64,000 nucleotides of DNA from the NCBI RefSeq assembly GCF_900142955.1, contig NZ_FRCP01000025.1, positions 24,392 through 88,391 of the forward strand, given 5' to 3'. Made by a program: the position numbers and the translations under genes. Numbering within the stretch: the stretch's first letter is position 1; each line of letters starts with the position of its first letter. The stretch is from Anaerosporobacter mobilis DSM 15930. Its GTDB lineage: Bacteria > Bacillota > Clostridia > Lachnospirales > Lachnospiraceae. The notes beneath the pieces were generated by a model. The model did not search any database. It had not been told where the DNA came from and saw nothing but the letters and a program-made list of their open reading frames with translations. Positions 1 through 8,769 of this stretch are shown here, piece by piece.

Positions 1-2
1 AC

Positions 3-122
3 ATGGAGAAAACCATTTCCAAGGAATCCGATGAGATGCACTTAGATTATACGATAGATGTTATGGATATCATGACCACCATAAGAAACGATTGGAATAT
101 GAAATATCCTGAAGAAGAATAA
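3..122 (+). CDS. C-terminal tail of an unidentified protein (runs off the left edge or starts internally)
   Basis: A 39-residue open frame starts at an ATG at position 3 and ends with TAA at 122. It is acidic at the end (KYPEEE) and methionine-rich. The other two frames of this strand are closed by stops within 50 bases. No ribosome binding site can be seen because the window starts here, so this is most likely the end of a longer gene. I do not recognise the family. The strong promoter of the MATE gene follows directly. Confidence 0.4.
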   Translation: MEKTISKESDEMHLDYTIDVMDIMTTIRNDWNMKYPEEE

Positions 123-131
123 ATCATTCTG

Positions 132-161
132 TTGACATTATACGTCGTATTGTGCTAGAAT
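132..161 (+). promoter_or_regulatory. Sigma-A-type promoter of the MATE gene
   Basis: TTGACA at 132-137 and TAGAAT at 156-161 are separated by 18 bp. Transcription would start near 168, placing the whole structured leader (186-278) in the 5' UTR of the MATE gene. Confidence 0.7.
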
Positions 162-185
162 ATCGTAAAATAATTGAATATATCA

Positions 186-278
186 CTGACTTATCCTCTA
201 TCGCCGGATAGAGGAATAAAGCGTCAGACTTCATATCGTAGGCCCGTGAAGATATGAAGTTTGGCGCTTTTATTTTAT
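186..278 (+). ncRNA. Probable guanidine-IV (mepA-motif) riboswitch with transcription terminator
   Basis: The leader has two mutually exclusive folds. CTGAC (186-190) can pair with GTCAG (223-227), enclosing a hairpin with arms CCTCTAT/ATAGAGG and loop CGCCGG (202-207). Alternatively 221-237 pairs with 251-267 (17 bp, two G-U pairs), followed by TTTTATTTTA: an intrinsic terminator that uses the same GTCAG. The terminator loop contains GGCCCG, which can kiss the first loop (CGG/CCG). Two hairpins with a loop-loop contact just upstream of a MATE pump match what is known of the guanidine-IV class. The assignment is from memory of that class; a different ligand remains possible. Confidence 0.6.
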
Positions 279-297
279 GTATGGAGGTTTGGTTTCT

Positions 298-1611
298 ATG
301 AATAATGCAAAATGCTTTAAAGAATTTGCGAAATACACATCACTGAATGTGCTTGGAATGATTGGTTTGTCCTGTTATATCTTAGCGGACACCTTTTTCG
401 TCTCAAAAGGACTTGGTGCAAATGGTTTAACTGCGCTAAATCTTGCAATTCCTATCTACAGTTTTATTAACGGTAGTGGCTTAATGCTTGGAATGGGTGG
501 TGCTACAAAGTACTCTATTCTAAAAAGCCAAGATAAGACGAGGGACGCAAATCGAGCATTCACAAATACTGTTTTGTTTACACTTGGATTAGCTCTTGTC
601 TTCTTCGCAATTGGTGTATTCCTCTCTGGCGCAATTACAAGATTGTTAGGTGCAGATGATATTGTTTATCAAATGAGTAAGACTTATCTTCAGGTAATCC
701 TGTTGTTTGCTCCGATGTTTATGCTCAATAATGTACTTCTATGCTTCGTTAGAAATGATGGAGCACCACAGCTTTCCATGTTAGCAATGATTGGTGGAAG
801 TTTATCTAATATTATACTGGATTATATCTTTATCTTCCCATGTAATATGGGGATTTTCGGAGCCGTTTTAGCAACCGGACTTGCTCCAATAATCAGTATG
901 CTTATTCTTTCTCCATATTTCCTTAAAAAGAGAAACCAGTTTCAGCTTATCAGATGCAGCATATCATGGAAATTAATTAGCAATATTGTATCAACTGGCT
1001 TGCCATCATTGATTACAGAGGTATCTTCGGGTATTGTAATTATTGTGTTCAACAAGATTATATTGGGATTACAAGGGAATACTGGTGTTGCCGCATACGG
1101 TGTCATCGCCAATCTATCTCTTGTAGTAATCTCTATATATACTGGAGTTGCGCAAGGTATTCAGCCTATCCTAAGCAAAAACTACGGTACTGGAAACAAA
1201 AAGGATATAAAACAGATTCTACGCTATTCTTTAGTAACCGTGTTAGCTGTCTCGGGAATCGTTTACAGCAGTGTATTCTTCGGAGCAGATTTTATCGCTA
1301 GTATCTTTAATAGTGAACAAAATGCACTGTTACAAAGTATCGCTGTTACAGGTTTAAAGATTTACTTTATTGCTTGTGTATTTGCTGGGTTTAATATTAT
1401 TCTATCCGTTTATTTTACATCAACCGAGCATGCACGTCCCGCACATATAATTTCCCTACTACGTGGATTTATAGTAATTATTCCAATGGCTTTCTTACTC
1501 TCTTCCATAGGTGGTATGATTGGGGTTTGGTTCACGTTTCCTACAACGGAATTAATCGTTGCCATTATAGGACTTACCCTGTATCTCTTGTCTAGGAGGA
1601 AAGTAAACTAG
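298..1611 (+). CDS. MATE family multidrug efflux transporter, MepA-like
   Basis: A 437-residue protein with about 12 hydrophobic segments and no signal peptide, the usual size for a MATE antiporter that exports cationic drugs or small organics using Na+ or H+. Early residues (TSLNVLGMIGLSCYILADTFF) match the MATE N-terminal helix 1 region, where D/F residues follow a conserved kink. I chose ATG 298 over the upstream ATG 277 because GGAGG (284-288) lies between them, 9 bases before 298. The riboswitch-like leader suggests ligand-induced expression, with guanidine as the first candidate. Its stop overlaps the convergent HEAT gene by 4 bp. Confidence 0.9.
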   Translation: MNNAKCFKEFAKYTSLNVLGMIGLSCYILADTFFVSKGLGANGLTALNLAIPIYSFINGSGLMLGMGGATKYSILKSQDKTRDANRAFTNTVLFTLGLALVFFAIGVFLSGAITRLLGADDIVYQMSKTYLQVILLFAPMFMLNNVLLCFVRNDGAPQLSMLAMIGGSLSNIILDYIFIFPCNMGIFGAVLATGLAPIISMLILSPYFLKKRNQFQLIRCSISWKLISNIVSTGLPSLITEVSSGIVIIVFNKIILGLQGNTGVAAYGVIANLSLVVISIYTGVAQGIQPILSKNYGTGNKKDIKQILRYSLVTVLAVSGIVYSSVFFGADFIASIFNSEQNALLQSIAVTGLKIYFIACVFAGFNIILSVYFTSTEHARPAHIISLLRGFIVIIPMAFLLSSIGGMIGVWFTFPTTELIVAIIGLTLYLLSRRKVN

Positions 1612-2342
1612 TGCAATGCCAGTTGAACTAACTGCAGAGATCTCTTTGCTTCTTTTACAAATATAGGATCTGACGTTAACCCATTCTTTTGTTTGGCATA
1701 TTCTTCAAGAATATTCTTCGTCTCATCGCTTGGAAACGCCGACAAACATAAGATACATTTCCACACGATAATATCATCCTGATGATACCTTTGCATTGTA
1801 GAATATATAATATTCTGATTCACCTCACTAGATAATTCCTTATGGTAAAATGCCATAAATCCTATAGCATCTAACACCTCTCTAATCTTAATGATATCCT
1901 GTGTTTCTAAAACATTAAGCAATGTTTTAAATATAGAACTATCCATCTTACCAAGAGATCTGGCAACAATATCTCTTGGTAATGGATAGGACTTCTTAGC
2001 AGATACCTTATCAGGTAATTTTATGTACTGGTTTTGACCGATTGTCCCTAGGTATAGGATCATTCTGGCTGCCGTCGATTGATCACCTCGCTCAAGAGTT
2101 TCACATATCGCAATCTTGGTGTAAAGACACTTCTCCTTTGCAAGTTGCTTTAGCAATTCATCTACTACTTGATTATCTAAAGCGGATAAGTTATATGCTG
2201 CTATGGTTCTCTCACAGGGACTTGTTCCATGTAACATAGTAAGCAAGATGCTGACTTTTGCACCTGCATATTCTCTAATTTGATCTTTCGTTACATAACC
2301 TCTCTTTTTCAAATCTTGTTCACTACTTTTTATGTCAGCCAC
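1608..2342 (-). CDS. HEAT-repeat-like helical protein
   Basis: A 244-residue soluble protein that is almost all amphipathic helix, with repeating patterns of the type AAYNLSALDNQVVDELLKQL and IREVLDAIGFMAF. These resemble HEAT/Armadillo scaffolds that bind proteins or nucleic acids. There are no membrane segments and no catalytic motif. The start is GTG with a GAAGAAAG box 6-7 bases upstream. It is convergent with the MATE gene (4-bp overlap of stops). The cellular role is unknown. Confidence 0.6.
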   Translation of the reverse strand: MADIKSSEQDLKKRGYVTKDQIREYAGAKVSILLTMLHGTSPCERTIAAYNLSALDNQVVDELLKQLAKEKCLYTKIAICETLERGDQSTAARMILYLGTIGQNQYIKLPDKVSAKKSYPLPRDIVARSLGKMDSSIFKTLLNVLETQDIIKIREVLDAIGFMAFYHKELSSEVNQNIIYSTMQRYHQDDIIVWKCILCLSAFPSDETKNILEEYAKQKNGLTSDPIFVKEAKRSLQLVQLALH

Positions 2343-2553
2343 CTACTTTCTTCAACTAGACTATTTCACTTTAATTCATTTTACACTTTCTTATATTCAA
2401 ATACCAGAAAAACAAAAAGAAGCCGCTTATCTACGCTAATAGTTAGCCAAAGGAGTTTTATTAAAAAACATTATAAAACATGACATATATTGTCAAGGTT
2501 TGTTTGCTATAATTAGTTATAAAAGGTGAATTCCTTTGAAAAGGAGAGTACAA

Positions 2554-3297
2554 ATGAGTGAACAATTTATAAATCTAACGCTTGATAATTTAGAACATGA
2601 ACATTTATGTTGCGCGATTGCCGATAAGAAACACCAATGTGGTGTAGCCACGAAAAAACAATGGTTAAAAGACCGCCTTGTAGAGGGACACGTTTTTAGA
2701 AAACTTGACGTTAAAGGGAAAGTTTTCATAGAATACGCCCCTTTAGAAACAGCATGGGTACCTGTATGTGGAGAGAATTTCTTATATATTTATTGTCTTT
2801 GGGTATCAGGATCATATAAGGGAAAAGGATATGGCAAATCACTTCTTGAATACTGTATAAATGACGCTAAGGCACAAGGGAAATCCGGTGTTTGCGTCCT
2901 TAGCTCTAAAAAGAAAAAGCCATTTTTAACTGAGAAAAAACTTATGACCAAGTTTGGATTTCAAGTAGTAGATACTCTTAGCGATGAATACGAACTCCTT
3001 AGCTTGTCATTCAATGGGGAGAATCCTTCTTTTAATGATACTGTAAGACAAATGCGTATAAACCAAAAGGAATTGACTATTTTCTACGGAATGCAATGCC
3101 CTTTTATCCCGAATTGCATTGAACAGGTAAAAACGTATTGTGACAACAACCGTATTCCATTAAATCTAATTGCAATAGACAGTTTGCAAAAGGCGAAAGA
3201 ATTACCTTGTATCTTCAATAATTGGGCTGTTTTTTATAACGGAAAATTTGAAACAGTACACTTATTAAACGAGAGCTACCTAAAAAAAATAGTATAA
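2554..3297 (+). CDS. GNAT acetyltransferase with C-terminal YoaP-like domain
   Basis: A 247-residue protein. Residues about 5-150 form a GNAT fold; the acetyl-CoA loop is seen as GSYKGKGYGKSLLEYC, fitting the R/Q-x-x-G-x-G/A motif. The C-terminal ~90 residues begin like a thioredoxin fold (ELTIFYGMQCPFIPNC) and match the YoaP-type extension of Bacillus subtilis. The two cysteines of that CPFIPNC segment could be redox or metal ligands. The substrate is unknown. The start is ATG 2554 because AAGGAGAG precedes it by 6 bases; the longer TTG frame begins before this site. A hairpin terminator follows within 4 bp of the stop. Confidence 0.8.
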   Translation: MSEQFINLTLDNLEHEHLCCAIADKKHQCGVATKKQWLKDRLVEGHVFRKLDVKGKVFIEYAPLETAWVPVCGENFLYIYCLWVSGSYKGKGYGKSLLEYCINDAKAQGKSGVCVLSSKKKKPFLTEKKLMTKFGFQVVDTLSDEYELLSLSFNGENPSFNDTVRQMRINQKELTIFYGMQCPFIPNCIEQVKTYCDNNRIPLNLIAIDSLQKAKELPCIFNNWAVFYNGKFETVHLLNESYLKKIV

Positions 3298-3300
3298 AAA

Positions 3301-3352
3301 AAACGCCGATAACCTGCAAAAACAGATTGTTTATGCGTATTATCGGCGTTTT
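3301..3352. terminator. Bidirectional terminator between the YoaP-like gene and the sensor kinase
   Basis: AAACGCCGATAA (3301-3312) pairs perfectly with TTATCGGCGTTT (3340-3351), with A-rich and T-rich flanks on both sides. It can serve both convergent genes. Confidence 0.85.
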
Positions 3353-3403
3353 CCTTATCCCTGCTCCGTACCAATTCATGATTGACTAAGACAGATTTTT
3401 CTA

Positions 3404-5683
3404 CTATTTTTTATTCTCGAAGGTTATAATCGCCTTGAATAGATCTCCATCAATGACAATCTCAAACCTTCCACCTTGAAGTTCCACTAAGCTCTTCACA
3501 ATTGCTAGCCCTAGTCCAGAACCTTCTGAGTTTCTTGATTTATCACCTCTTACAAATCGTTCTGTAATTTCACTTGTGTCAAAGTCTAATTCTTCTTTTG
3601 ACATGTTCTTTACTTCGATTTGTGTTACCGATTCAGCTGCTATAACATCTACATACGCTTTCCTATTTGGCATCGCATATTTTACTAGGTTTCCAAACAG
3701 ATTTTCAAATATACGATAGCTCTTTTGTCCATCTAACTCTAGGTATATCTTCTCTTCATTGGAACGAATACAGACTTCAATACCTACTCCCTCTAACTTT
3801 TCTGAAAGTTCAAGTTCTGCTTGTTTTATTAAAGATAGTACATCAACCGTTGCCAAATTCACCTCCATGTTACCACTATTTGCTTTACTTACTTCAAACA
3901 AATCTTCAATTAAATGTTTTAGTCGTTGCGATTTCTTATCCAATGTCTCAATATACGATTTTCTCTCTTCTTCCGTAATTTCTTCATTCTTTAATAAATC
4001 CACGTAAGTTATAATTGCTGTTAGTGGCGTCTTTAGATCATGTGATACATTCGTAATCAATTCTGTTTTCATATTCTGGCTCTTCAACTCTTCTTCAACA
4101 GCTTTCTTAAAACCACCTTGAATCCTTGTTAAATTTGTCTTCATTGGTTCGAATACACCTAAATCACGCTCTTCTGTTACGTTCAGATTTCCTTTTGCCA
4201 ACGAATCTGTGATCTCCATGATACTGTCATAATCATCTTTTAATTTCTGCGATTTCTTCTGTAAAAAGAAGAACATAGCAATCGTATATACTATTAGACC
4301 TGCGATTCCAAAGAACCAGATACTACAGAATATAGTAAGAATGATGAAATTAAGAGCTAGTATCTTAAACAGGAATTTGTTTGCCGTATCATCTACATTA
4401 ATCTCTGTAATCTTATTAATGAAGTTCTTTACTTTCCTTAGACACCAGTTGATCATTCTAATAATTAACACATTCTCTTTGCAATATCTTCTGAATCCTT
4501 TTACGAAAAGTTGCTTAATTGATAATGTAATAATTACTACTACACCAAAGATAGTAGTCCAGGCTCCAATATGAAGGAATGGTACTAAGTTATCAGGAAA
4601 TCCGATGCTAATTAAATATTCTGCAAGTTTACCAGTATGTGTAAGATATATAATTTCAGACATACTAATAACAAACGCACCATCTAGAACTCCTGCTACC
4701 ACTAATAATTCAACTGGAATCTTTGACGTTATTCCTGTACCGACTTTACATAGTTTTTTACTTGATAGTACTAAAGCTATAAACATTATGATAAACGTAG
4801 CACCAAGTACTACAAATGGGAATCCTGAATTCTCATAAAAGGAATGTCTATTTGATATATTTTGTTGCCAATAGATTGAGTCATATGCTTCCAATACTTT
4901 TGGTACTGCATAGTAAAATGTAGTATCTTTGATTGGATTAATTGAATAGGAAGCATTCCAGTACGAATCGTCGAACTGCATAGCAAAATCACTCAAACGT
5001 TGCACTATATCTGTCTCATTCACATTGTAAGCATCTTTTACACTAATTTTTCCTTGTTTATCAAATACTATTGTTACGTAGAAATCATACTCATGTTTCG
5101 TTTTCTCATCAAACGTCCAATCATATGAAGTAACTACTTTTCCTGTCTTATTATCTACAACTTGATACTTAAGATTGTGGTTTCTATCAACGGTTTCATC
5201 CTGCATTCCGTAAAGCGTATTATTAAAATCACTTATCATGTATTCAGTGGAATAAAAATCTACATCATGTATCTGACCATCGTTATCTTCCTTATAATCT
5301 GAATCATCGATAACTACCGTTTGATTTTGCGTTCTTTCTTCTGCATATGCAGTTTGCTCTACCTCAGCGCTTACATCTTCACTCGCAGAATTTTTGCTCT
5401 CTTGATTATCTTTCGATAGTTCTTCATCTTCAATATTCAGATAGACATCCGATGGTTTTAAATCCTTGCCTACCCTTTCTTCGGCTACAGTCATATAAAG
5501 TGAATATGCATTTCTATGCAGATAATCATTAAACCAATATCCCTCATAAGGACTTTCATTTGTATTGTCTACTACATCCCAAAAATGATTATACGTAGTT
5601 ACTACAACTCCAGCCATAATAACTACTACAAATGTTAAAATAATACTTCCTATAATCCTACTGCTTTTCGATTTTATATCCAA
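3404..5683 (-). CDS. Multi-pass membrane sensor histidine kinase
   Basis: A 759-residue sensor kinase. One membrane helix near residues 10-28 is followed by an extracytoplasmic region of about 250 residues rich in D/E/S, then several hydrophobic helices between ~285 and ~480. The dimerization/phosphoacceptor segment reads NVSHDLKTPLTAI, giving the phosphorylated His. The HATPase has an N box (ENLFGNLVKYA) and G box (GSGLGLAIVKSL). The frame begins at a TTG that overlaps the end of the response regulator by 26 bp, implying translational coupling; no better start precedes the first helix. Signal unknown; the multi-helix architecture resembles kinases of cell-envelope stress systems. Confidence 0.88.
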   Translation of the reverse strand: MDIKSKSSRIIGSIILTFVVVIMAGVVVTTYNHFWDVVDNTNESPYEGYWFNDYLHRNAYSLYMTVAEERVGKDLKPSDVYLNIEDEELSKDNQESKNSASEDVSAEVEQTAYAEERTQNQTVVIDDSDYKEDNDGQIHDVDFYSTEYMISDFNNTLYGMQDETVDRNHNLKYQVVDNKTGKVVTSYDWTFDEKTKHEYDFYVTIVFDKQGKISVKDAYNVNETDIVQRLSDFAMQFDDSYWNASYSINPIKDTTFYYAVPKVLEAYDSIYWQQNISNRHSFYENSGFPFVVLGATFIIMFIALVLSSKKLCKVGTGITSKIPVELLVVAGVLDGAFVISMSEIIYLTHTGKLAEYLISIGFPDNLVPFLHIGAWTTIFGVVVIITLSIKQLFVKGFRRYCKENVLIIRMINWCLRKVKNFINKITEINVDDTANKFLFKILALNFIILTIFCSIWFFGIAGLIVYTIAMFFFLQKKSQKLKDDYDSIMEITDSLAKGNLNVTEERDLGVFEPMKTNLTRIQGGFKKAVEEELKSQNMKTELITNVSHDLKTPLTAIITYVDLLKNEEITEEERKSYIETLDKKSQRLKHLIEDLFEVSKANSGNMEVNLATVDVLSLIKQAELELSEKLEGVGIEVCIRSNEEKIYLELDGQKSYRIFENLFGNLVKYAMPNRKAYVDVIAAESVTQIEVKNMSKEELDFDTSEITERFVRGDKSRNSEGSGLGLAIVKSLVELQGGRFEIVIDGDLFKAIITFENKK

Positions 5684-6353
5684 TTCCCCATACCACCTTT
5701 AAATATTTTGGTTCCCTCGGGTTAATCTCAATTTTTTCACGAATCTTTCTTATATGAACCATGATGGTATCTGTTGTAATAGCCTTTTCATTCCATACAC
5801 GTTCATAAATCTCATCTGGTGAAAAAACTCTCCCTGGGCTTTTTATTAATAACTGCAAGATTTTAAATTCCAGTGGAGTTAACTTTACAGGATTTCCATC
5901 CACCCTTACTTCCACCGTATCCTCGTCTAATTCAAGACCTCCAATTGTATGCACATTGCTTTTAGGTACATCTTCCACTACTTTAAGATATTTGGCATAT
6001 CTTCTTAATTGGGAATTCACCCTCGCTAATAATTCCATTGGTACGAATGGTTTCGTCACGTAATCATCTGCACCAATATTAAGTCCTGTAACTTTATCCA
6101 TATCTTCTGACTTAGCAGATAGCATGATAACTGGGAAATCAAACTTCTCCCTTAACTTCATCGTCATCGTAATTCCGTCCATCTTTGGCATCATAATATC
6201 TACTATTGCTAGATGTATAGTCTCACGCTCTAATACCTCTAATCCTTCAAATCCGTTTGAAGCTCCAAAAACCTTGTATCCCTGATTTCTTAGATATATA
6301 CTAATTCCCTCTAATATCTCTTTATCATCTTCAACAACTAATATCTGATACAT
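5658..6353 (-). CDS. OmpR/PhoB-family response regulator
   Basis: A 231-residue two-domain regulator. The receiver has the acidic pair ED at residues 8-9, phospho-acceptor D52 (AIVDIMMPKMDG), S79 and K101 (VTKPF). The C-terminal winged helix (about 130-231) carries the typical LTPLEFKILQLLIKSPGRVF segment and the VHIRKIREKI recognition helix. It overlaps the downstream kinase gene by 26 bp, so the two form a coupled operon. GGAAGGAG lies about 12 bases before the ATG. Targets cannot be read from the sequence. Confidence 0.93.
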   Translation of the reverse strand: MYQILVVEDDKEILEGISIYLRNQGYKVFGASNGFEGLEVLERETIHLAIVDIMMPKMDGITMTMKLREKFDFPVIMLSAKSEDMDKVTGLNIGADDYVTKPFVPMELLARVNSQLRRYAKYLKVVEDVPKSNVHTIGGLELDEDTVEVRVDGNPVKLTPLEFKILQLLIKSPGRVFSPDEIYERVWNEKAITTDTIMVHIRKIREKIEINPREPKYLKVVWGIGYKIEKQ

Positions 6354-6569
6354 ACTATTTCACATACTCCTTCCACGCATATCTTCTTCCTTATATGTTA
6401 GTATAGTATGAATCAATATACAAGGACCTTCCGACATAAATTATATGGATCACTATGTTTTTCACCTCCCTATTATTAAACTCCCCTGTGATGTTATCCA
6501 TAATAACCTTTAAATCTAAATATCAAACGGTAAGATATCTTAAGAAATTCTAAAGAAATAGCCATAAAA

Positions 6570-6607
6570 AAGGCAATCTCATAAGATTTCTCTCAAAAGA
6601 TTGCCTT
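6570..6607 (-). terminator. Terminator of trxA
   Basis: AAGGCAATCT (6570-6579) pairs with AGATTGCCTT (6598-6607) just after the thioredoxin stop. A-rich sequence on the + strand supplies the U tract for the minus transcript. Confidence 0.8.
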
Positions 6608-6624
6608 CTACTTATATATATCTC

Positions 6625-6939
6625 TTATAATTGTTGTTCGATCTTAGCTTTAATTCCTGCCTTTGGTGTAACTCCTACTAATTTGTCAACAACTTCACCG
6701 TTCTTAAACACTAACATTGTTGGAACGGATTGAATTCCATATTCATTTGCTAATTCTAAACTTTCATCAATGTCTACTTTGTAAAATCCAGCTTGATCAC
6801 CTAGTTCATTACCCAGTTCCTCGAATATCGGTGCTAACATCTTACATGGTCCACACCAAGTTGCGAAGAAATCAACGATAGCAACCCCTTCCTTTTTTAC
6901 TTTATCATTAAAATCATTTATAGTTAGAACTTTAGCCAT
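6625..6939 (-). CDS. trxA: Thioredoxin
   Basis: A 104-residue thioredoxin with the active site WCGPC in FFATWCGPCKM, the conserved Asp before it (IVDFFA) and the cis-Pro in GIQSVPTMLVFKNG. It reduces cytosolic disulfides and would be recharged by thioredoxin reductase, which is not in the window. The ATG at 6939 is preferred because GGAGG lies between it and the upstream in-frame ATG at 6954. Single gene with its own terminator; a long perfect palindrome lies about 75-110 bp upstream. Confidence 0.93.
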   Translation of the reverse strand: MAKVLTINDFNDKVKKEGVAIVDFFATWCGPCKMLAPIFEELGNELGDQAGFYKVDIDESLELANEYGIQSVPTMLVFKNGEVVDKLVGVTPKAGIKAKIEQQL

Positions 6940-7012
6940 ACTAATTACCTCCATTATATTTATATATTTGTTTCTTTTTGTTTTTGTCTATATCTGTATT
7001 CTATACTGTTTT

Positions 7013-7051
7013 TATTAATACTTCTGTGACTATGTCACAGAAGTATTAATA
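7013..7051. promoter_or_regulatory. Perfect 18-bp inverted repeat upstream of trxA
   Basis: TTAATACTTCTGTGAC (7015-7030) and GTCACAGAAGTATTAA (7034-7049) flank a 3-base loop; two more pairs extend the stem to 18 bp. The core TGTGAC-TAT-GTCACA resembles CRP/FNR-type half sites but with 5 rather than 6 central bases. The sequence overlaps the stop of a broken TetR gene. It could be an operator for trxA or a terminator; it has no good T tract on either strand. Confidence 0.5.
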
Positions 7052-7168
7052 TGGCATTTTGCTTTCTGAAAGAACCGTTATTGGTCCTTCTTTGTTTACA
7101 CGAAACATAATCTGCGCTAATTGTTCTAATGTTAGCTTATGTCCATTTTCCAACCAATAGATTATTAG
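7046..7168 (-). pseudogene. Remnant of a TetR-type regulator C-terminus
   Basis: On the minus strand a frame without a start codon encodes about 40 residues, including YWLENGHKLTLEQLAQIM, and ends in TAA at 7046-7048. This wording is typical of the last helices of TetR/AcrR-like regulators in Clostridia. A TAG stop lies directly upstream and there is no HTH, so only the tail survives. The family call is by resemblance and is moderate. Confidence 0.45.
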
Positions 7169-7191
7169 CTACTATATCAATTATATGGTAA

Positions 7192-7256
7192 AAGGTTGCC
7201 GCACTAGTTTATCAAAAGAAACACTTGATAATAAACTACGTATGACAACCTTCTTA
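7192..7256 (-). terminator. Terminator-like hairpin after the GNAT gene
   Basis: AAGGTTG near 7192 pairs with CAACCTT near 7250, with a second inner stem (AGTTTATCAA with TTGATAATAAACT). It starts 4 bases beyond the stop of the 7260-7829 gene. Confidence 0.65.
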
Positions 7257-7259
7257 TTA

Positions 7260-7829
7260 TTACCACTCTTTACGACATAAACCATATCTCTCTCTCGTCA
7301 TCTCATAATCAACACTCGATTGCATCTGGCCTAACTGATCTTCCCAGGCGTCTTCATTAACTCGTACCTTCATAAATCCGATTTCTTCATATACATGTCT
7401 AGCACGTTCATTCTTTAGATTGGTATCTAGTACAATTTTATCGATCGGAACTGCATAATTAAGCACTTCATTCGTAAATAAAAAGTCAATTAACAGCTCG
7501 ATAAATTTCTTTCCTAACCCTTGATTTTGATAAGACACATCGCAGATTTTAATCCCAATCTCTGCATAACGGTTTCCAATACTATAACTCATCTCACCCA
7601 TAGGTATACTAGAAACTTCGATGATACATATCTGCGAAAGTCTACGTTCATTGCTTTTAATTTGCTCAATCGTCTCTTCTAAACTCTGGTTCAAACCATT
7701 AGGAAATCCCGCATGTTCCATCACTGTTCCATCGTTCCACCAAGTTGTTAATTGTTCTGCATCTGTAACTTCTGCGCTTCTTATTGTAAGATTGTTTTGT
7801 CGTATTCGAATCTTTCTTTGTTCGTTCAT
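7260..7829 (-). CDS. GNAT family N-acetyltransferase (RimJ/RimL-like)
   Basis: A 189-residue GNAT protein. The order of elements (IRSAEVTDAEQLTTWWND, then AEIGIKICDVSYQNQGLGKK with the Q-x-x-G-L-G acetyl-CoA loop, then NERARHVYEEIGF) is that of the RimJ/RimL acetyltransferase_3 group. Substrate unknown; ribosomal proteins, aminoglycosides or small amines are all used by relatives. GGAGG lies 8 bases before the ATG. It appears monocistronic. Confidence 0.85.
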   Translation of the reverse strand: MNEQRKIRIRQNNLTIRSAEVTDAEQLTTWWNDGTVMEHAGFPNGLNQSLEETIEQIKSNERRLSQICIIEVSSIPMGEMSYSIGNRYAEIGIKICDVSYQNQGLGKKFIELLIDFLFTNEVLNYAVPIDKIVLDTNLKNERARHVYEEIGFMKVRVNEDAWEDQLGQMQSSVDYEMTRERYGLCRKEW

Positions 7830-7978
7830 ATAGAGGCCTCCAATATTATGATTGGGAAAATTATTCTACCCATTCCCTCCCCACACGTTATATATGGAAA
7901 TTATTTTTCTATATATTATTTCATTATGATGTGATAAACTGTACGAAACTATCCTCTATATAATTCCGTATATCTTGA

Positions 7979-8596
7979 TTAGATAAGAACGATCTCATCG
8001 CAGATTCGTTCGATATATTCTTCTTTCTCGCTAGCGATTCCAATGGTATAGCCAAGCTTTTTAAGCTTTGCTAGAATCTTTCGTATGTCTGCATGGTTTC
8101 CTTCGTTTGCAGCGGTAAAGACTCCTGCATCAATTAATAACATCTTCTGCCCTTCCATAATTGCCTGCGCAATACTGAGTTTTTGACGCATACGGTCTGA
8201 ATATCGTAGTACCTTTCGGTTATTCGTTGGCGATATTCCTACGAATGCCATTGCCTCGCATATTTCCTTTTCTCTAGCTATTTCATTGATTCCTGCGATG
8301 TATTTGAGATTTTTAAAGCCTGTATACTCTGTTAAAAAACCAATATCTGATATATAAACTCCAACATGTCTAGGAACTTGCCCATACAGTCTGAGACTCT
8401 CGTCTTTATAATATATTTCCCCTTGGCACGGCGTTATTTCTCCCGCTAATAATTGCATAAACAAGGATACCTTTTCATAATTCGATCCAACAAAACCAAC
8501 AACGGTTCCTTTGTTAATTGCTAAACTAATATTTTCTACTATTGTATGTCCTTCGTATCTTTTTGTCACGCCTTCTAGTCTTAATTCGTATTTCAT
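7979..8596 (-). CDS. Degenerate ABC-type ATPase domain, probably unable to hydrolyse ATP
   Basis: A 205-residue protein with the overall layout of a drug-export-type ABC ATPase (VTKRYEGHTIVENISLAINKG, then GFVGSN). The Walker A reads GSNYEKVS instead of GxNGAGKS, so the phosphate-binding Lys is not in place. The signature is YSDRMRQKLSIA, close to the usual YSxGMxQRLxIA. The Walker B reads MLLIDAGV, with Asp but no following catalytic Glu. No permease gene is adjacent. The frame is intact from an ATG with a weak RBS to the stop, so this may be a retained regulatory or structural pseudo-ATPase rather than a pseudogene. Confidence 0.7.
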   Translation of the reverse strand: MKYELRLEGVTKRYEGHTIVENISLAINKGTVVGFVGSNYEKVSLFMQLLAGEITPCQGEIYYKDESLRLYGQVPRHVGVYISDIGFLTEYTGFKNLKYIAGINEIAREKEICEAMAFVGISPTNNRKVLRYSDRMRQKLSIAQAIMEGQKMLLIDAGVFTAANEGNHADIRKILAKLKKLGYTIGIASEKEEYIERICDEIVLI

Positions 8597-8692
8597 TCTA
8601 TATTCCTGTACCTTTAACTGTTGTAATTCTCTTATATTTTTCCTTAGAAAACAATTTTCCTTAGCTTACGTAATCTTCTTGTTTTCCATAAA

Positions 8693-8735
8693 ATATCGCA
8701 CGAACACCATACTTTTAGGTACGTTCGTGCGATAT
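8693..8735. terminator. Bidirectional terminator downstream of nrdG
   Basis: ATATCGCACGAAC (8693-8705) pairs with GTTCGTGCGATAT (8723-8735), with T-rich flanks on both strands. Confidence 0.85.
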
Positions 8736-8769
8736 ATTTTGTTCTATTATTATGATTATGAGACAATCA

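Noticed and set aside
3667..5532. Several + strand frames of 60-103 codons across the sensor kinase gene
   Set aside because: They are antisense to an intact, motif-complete histidine kinase and lack ribosome binding sites.
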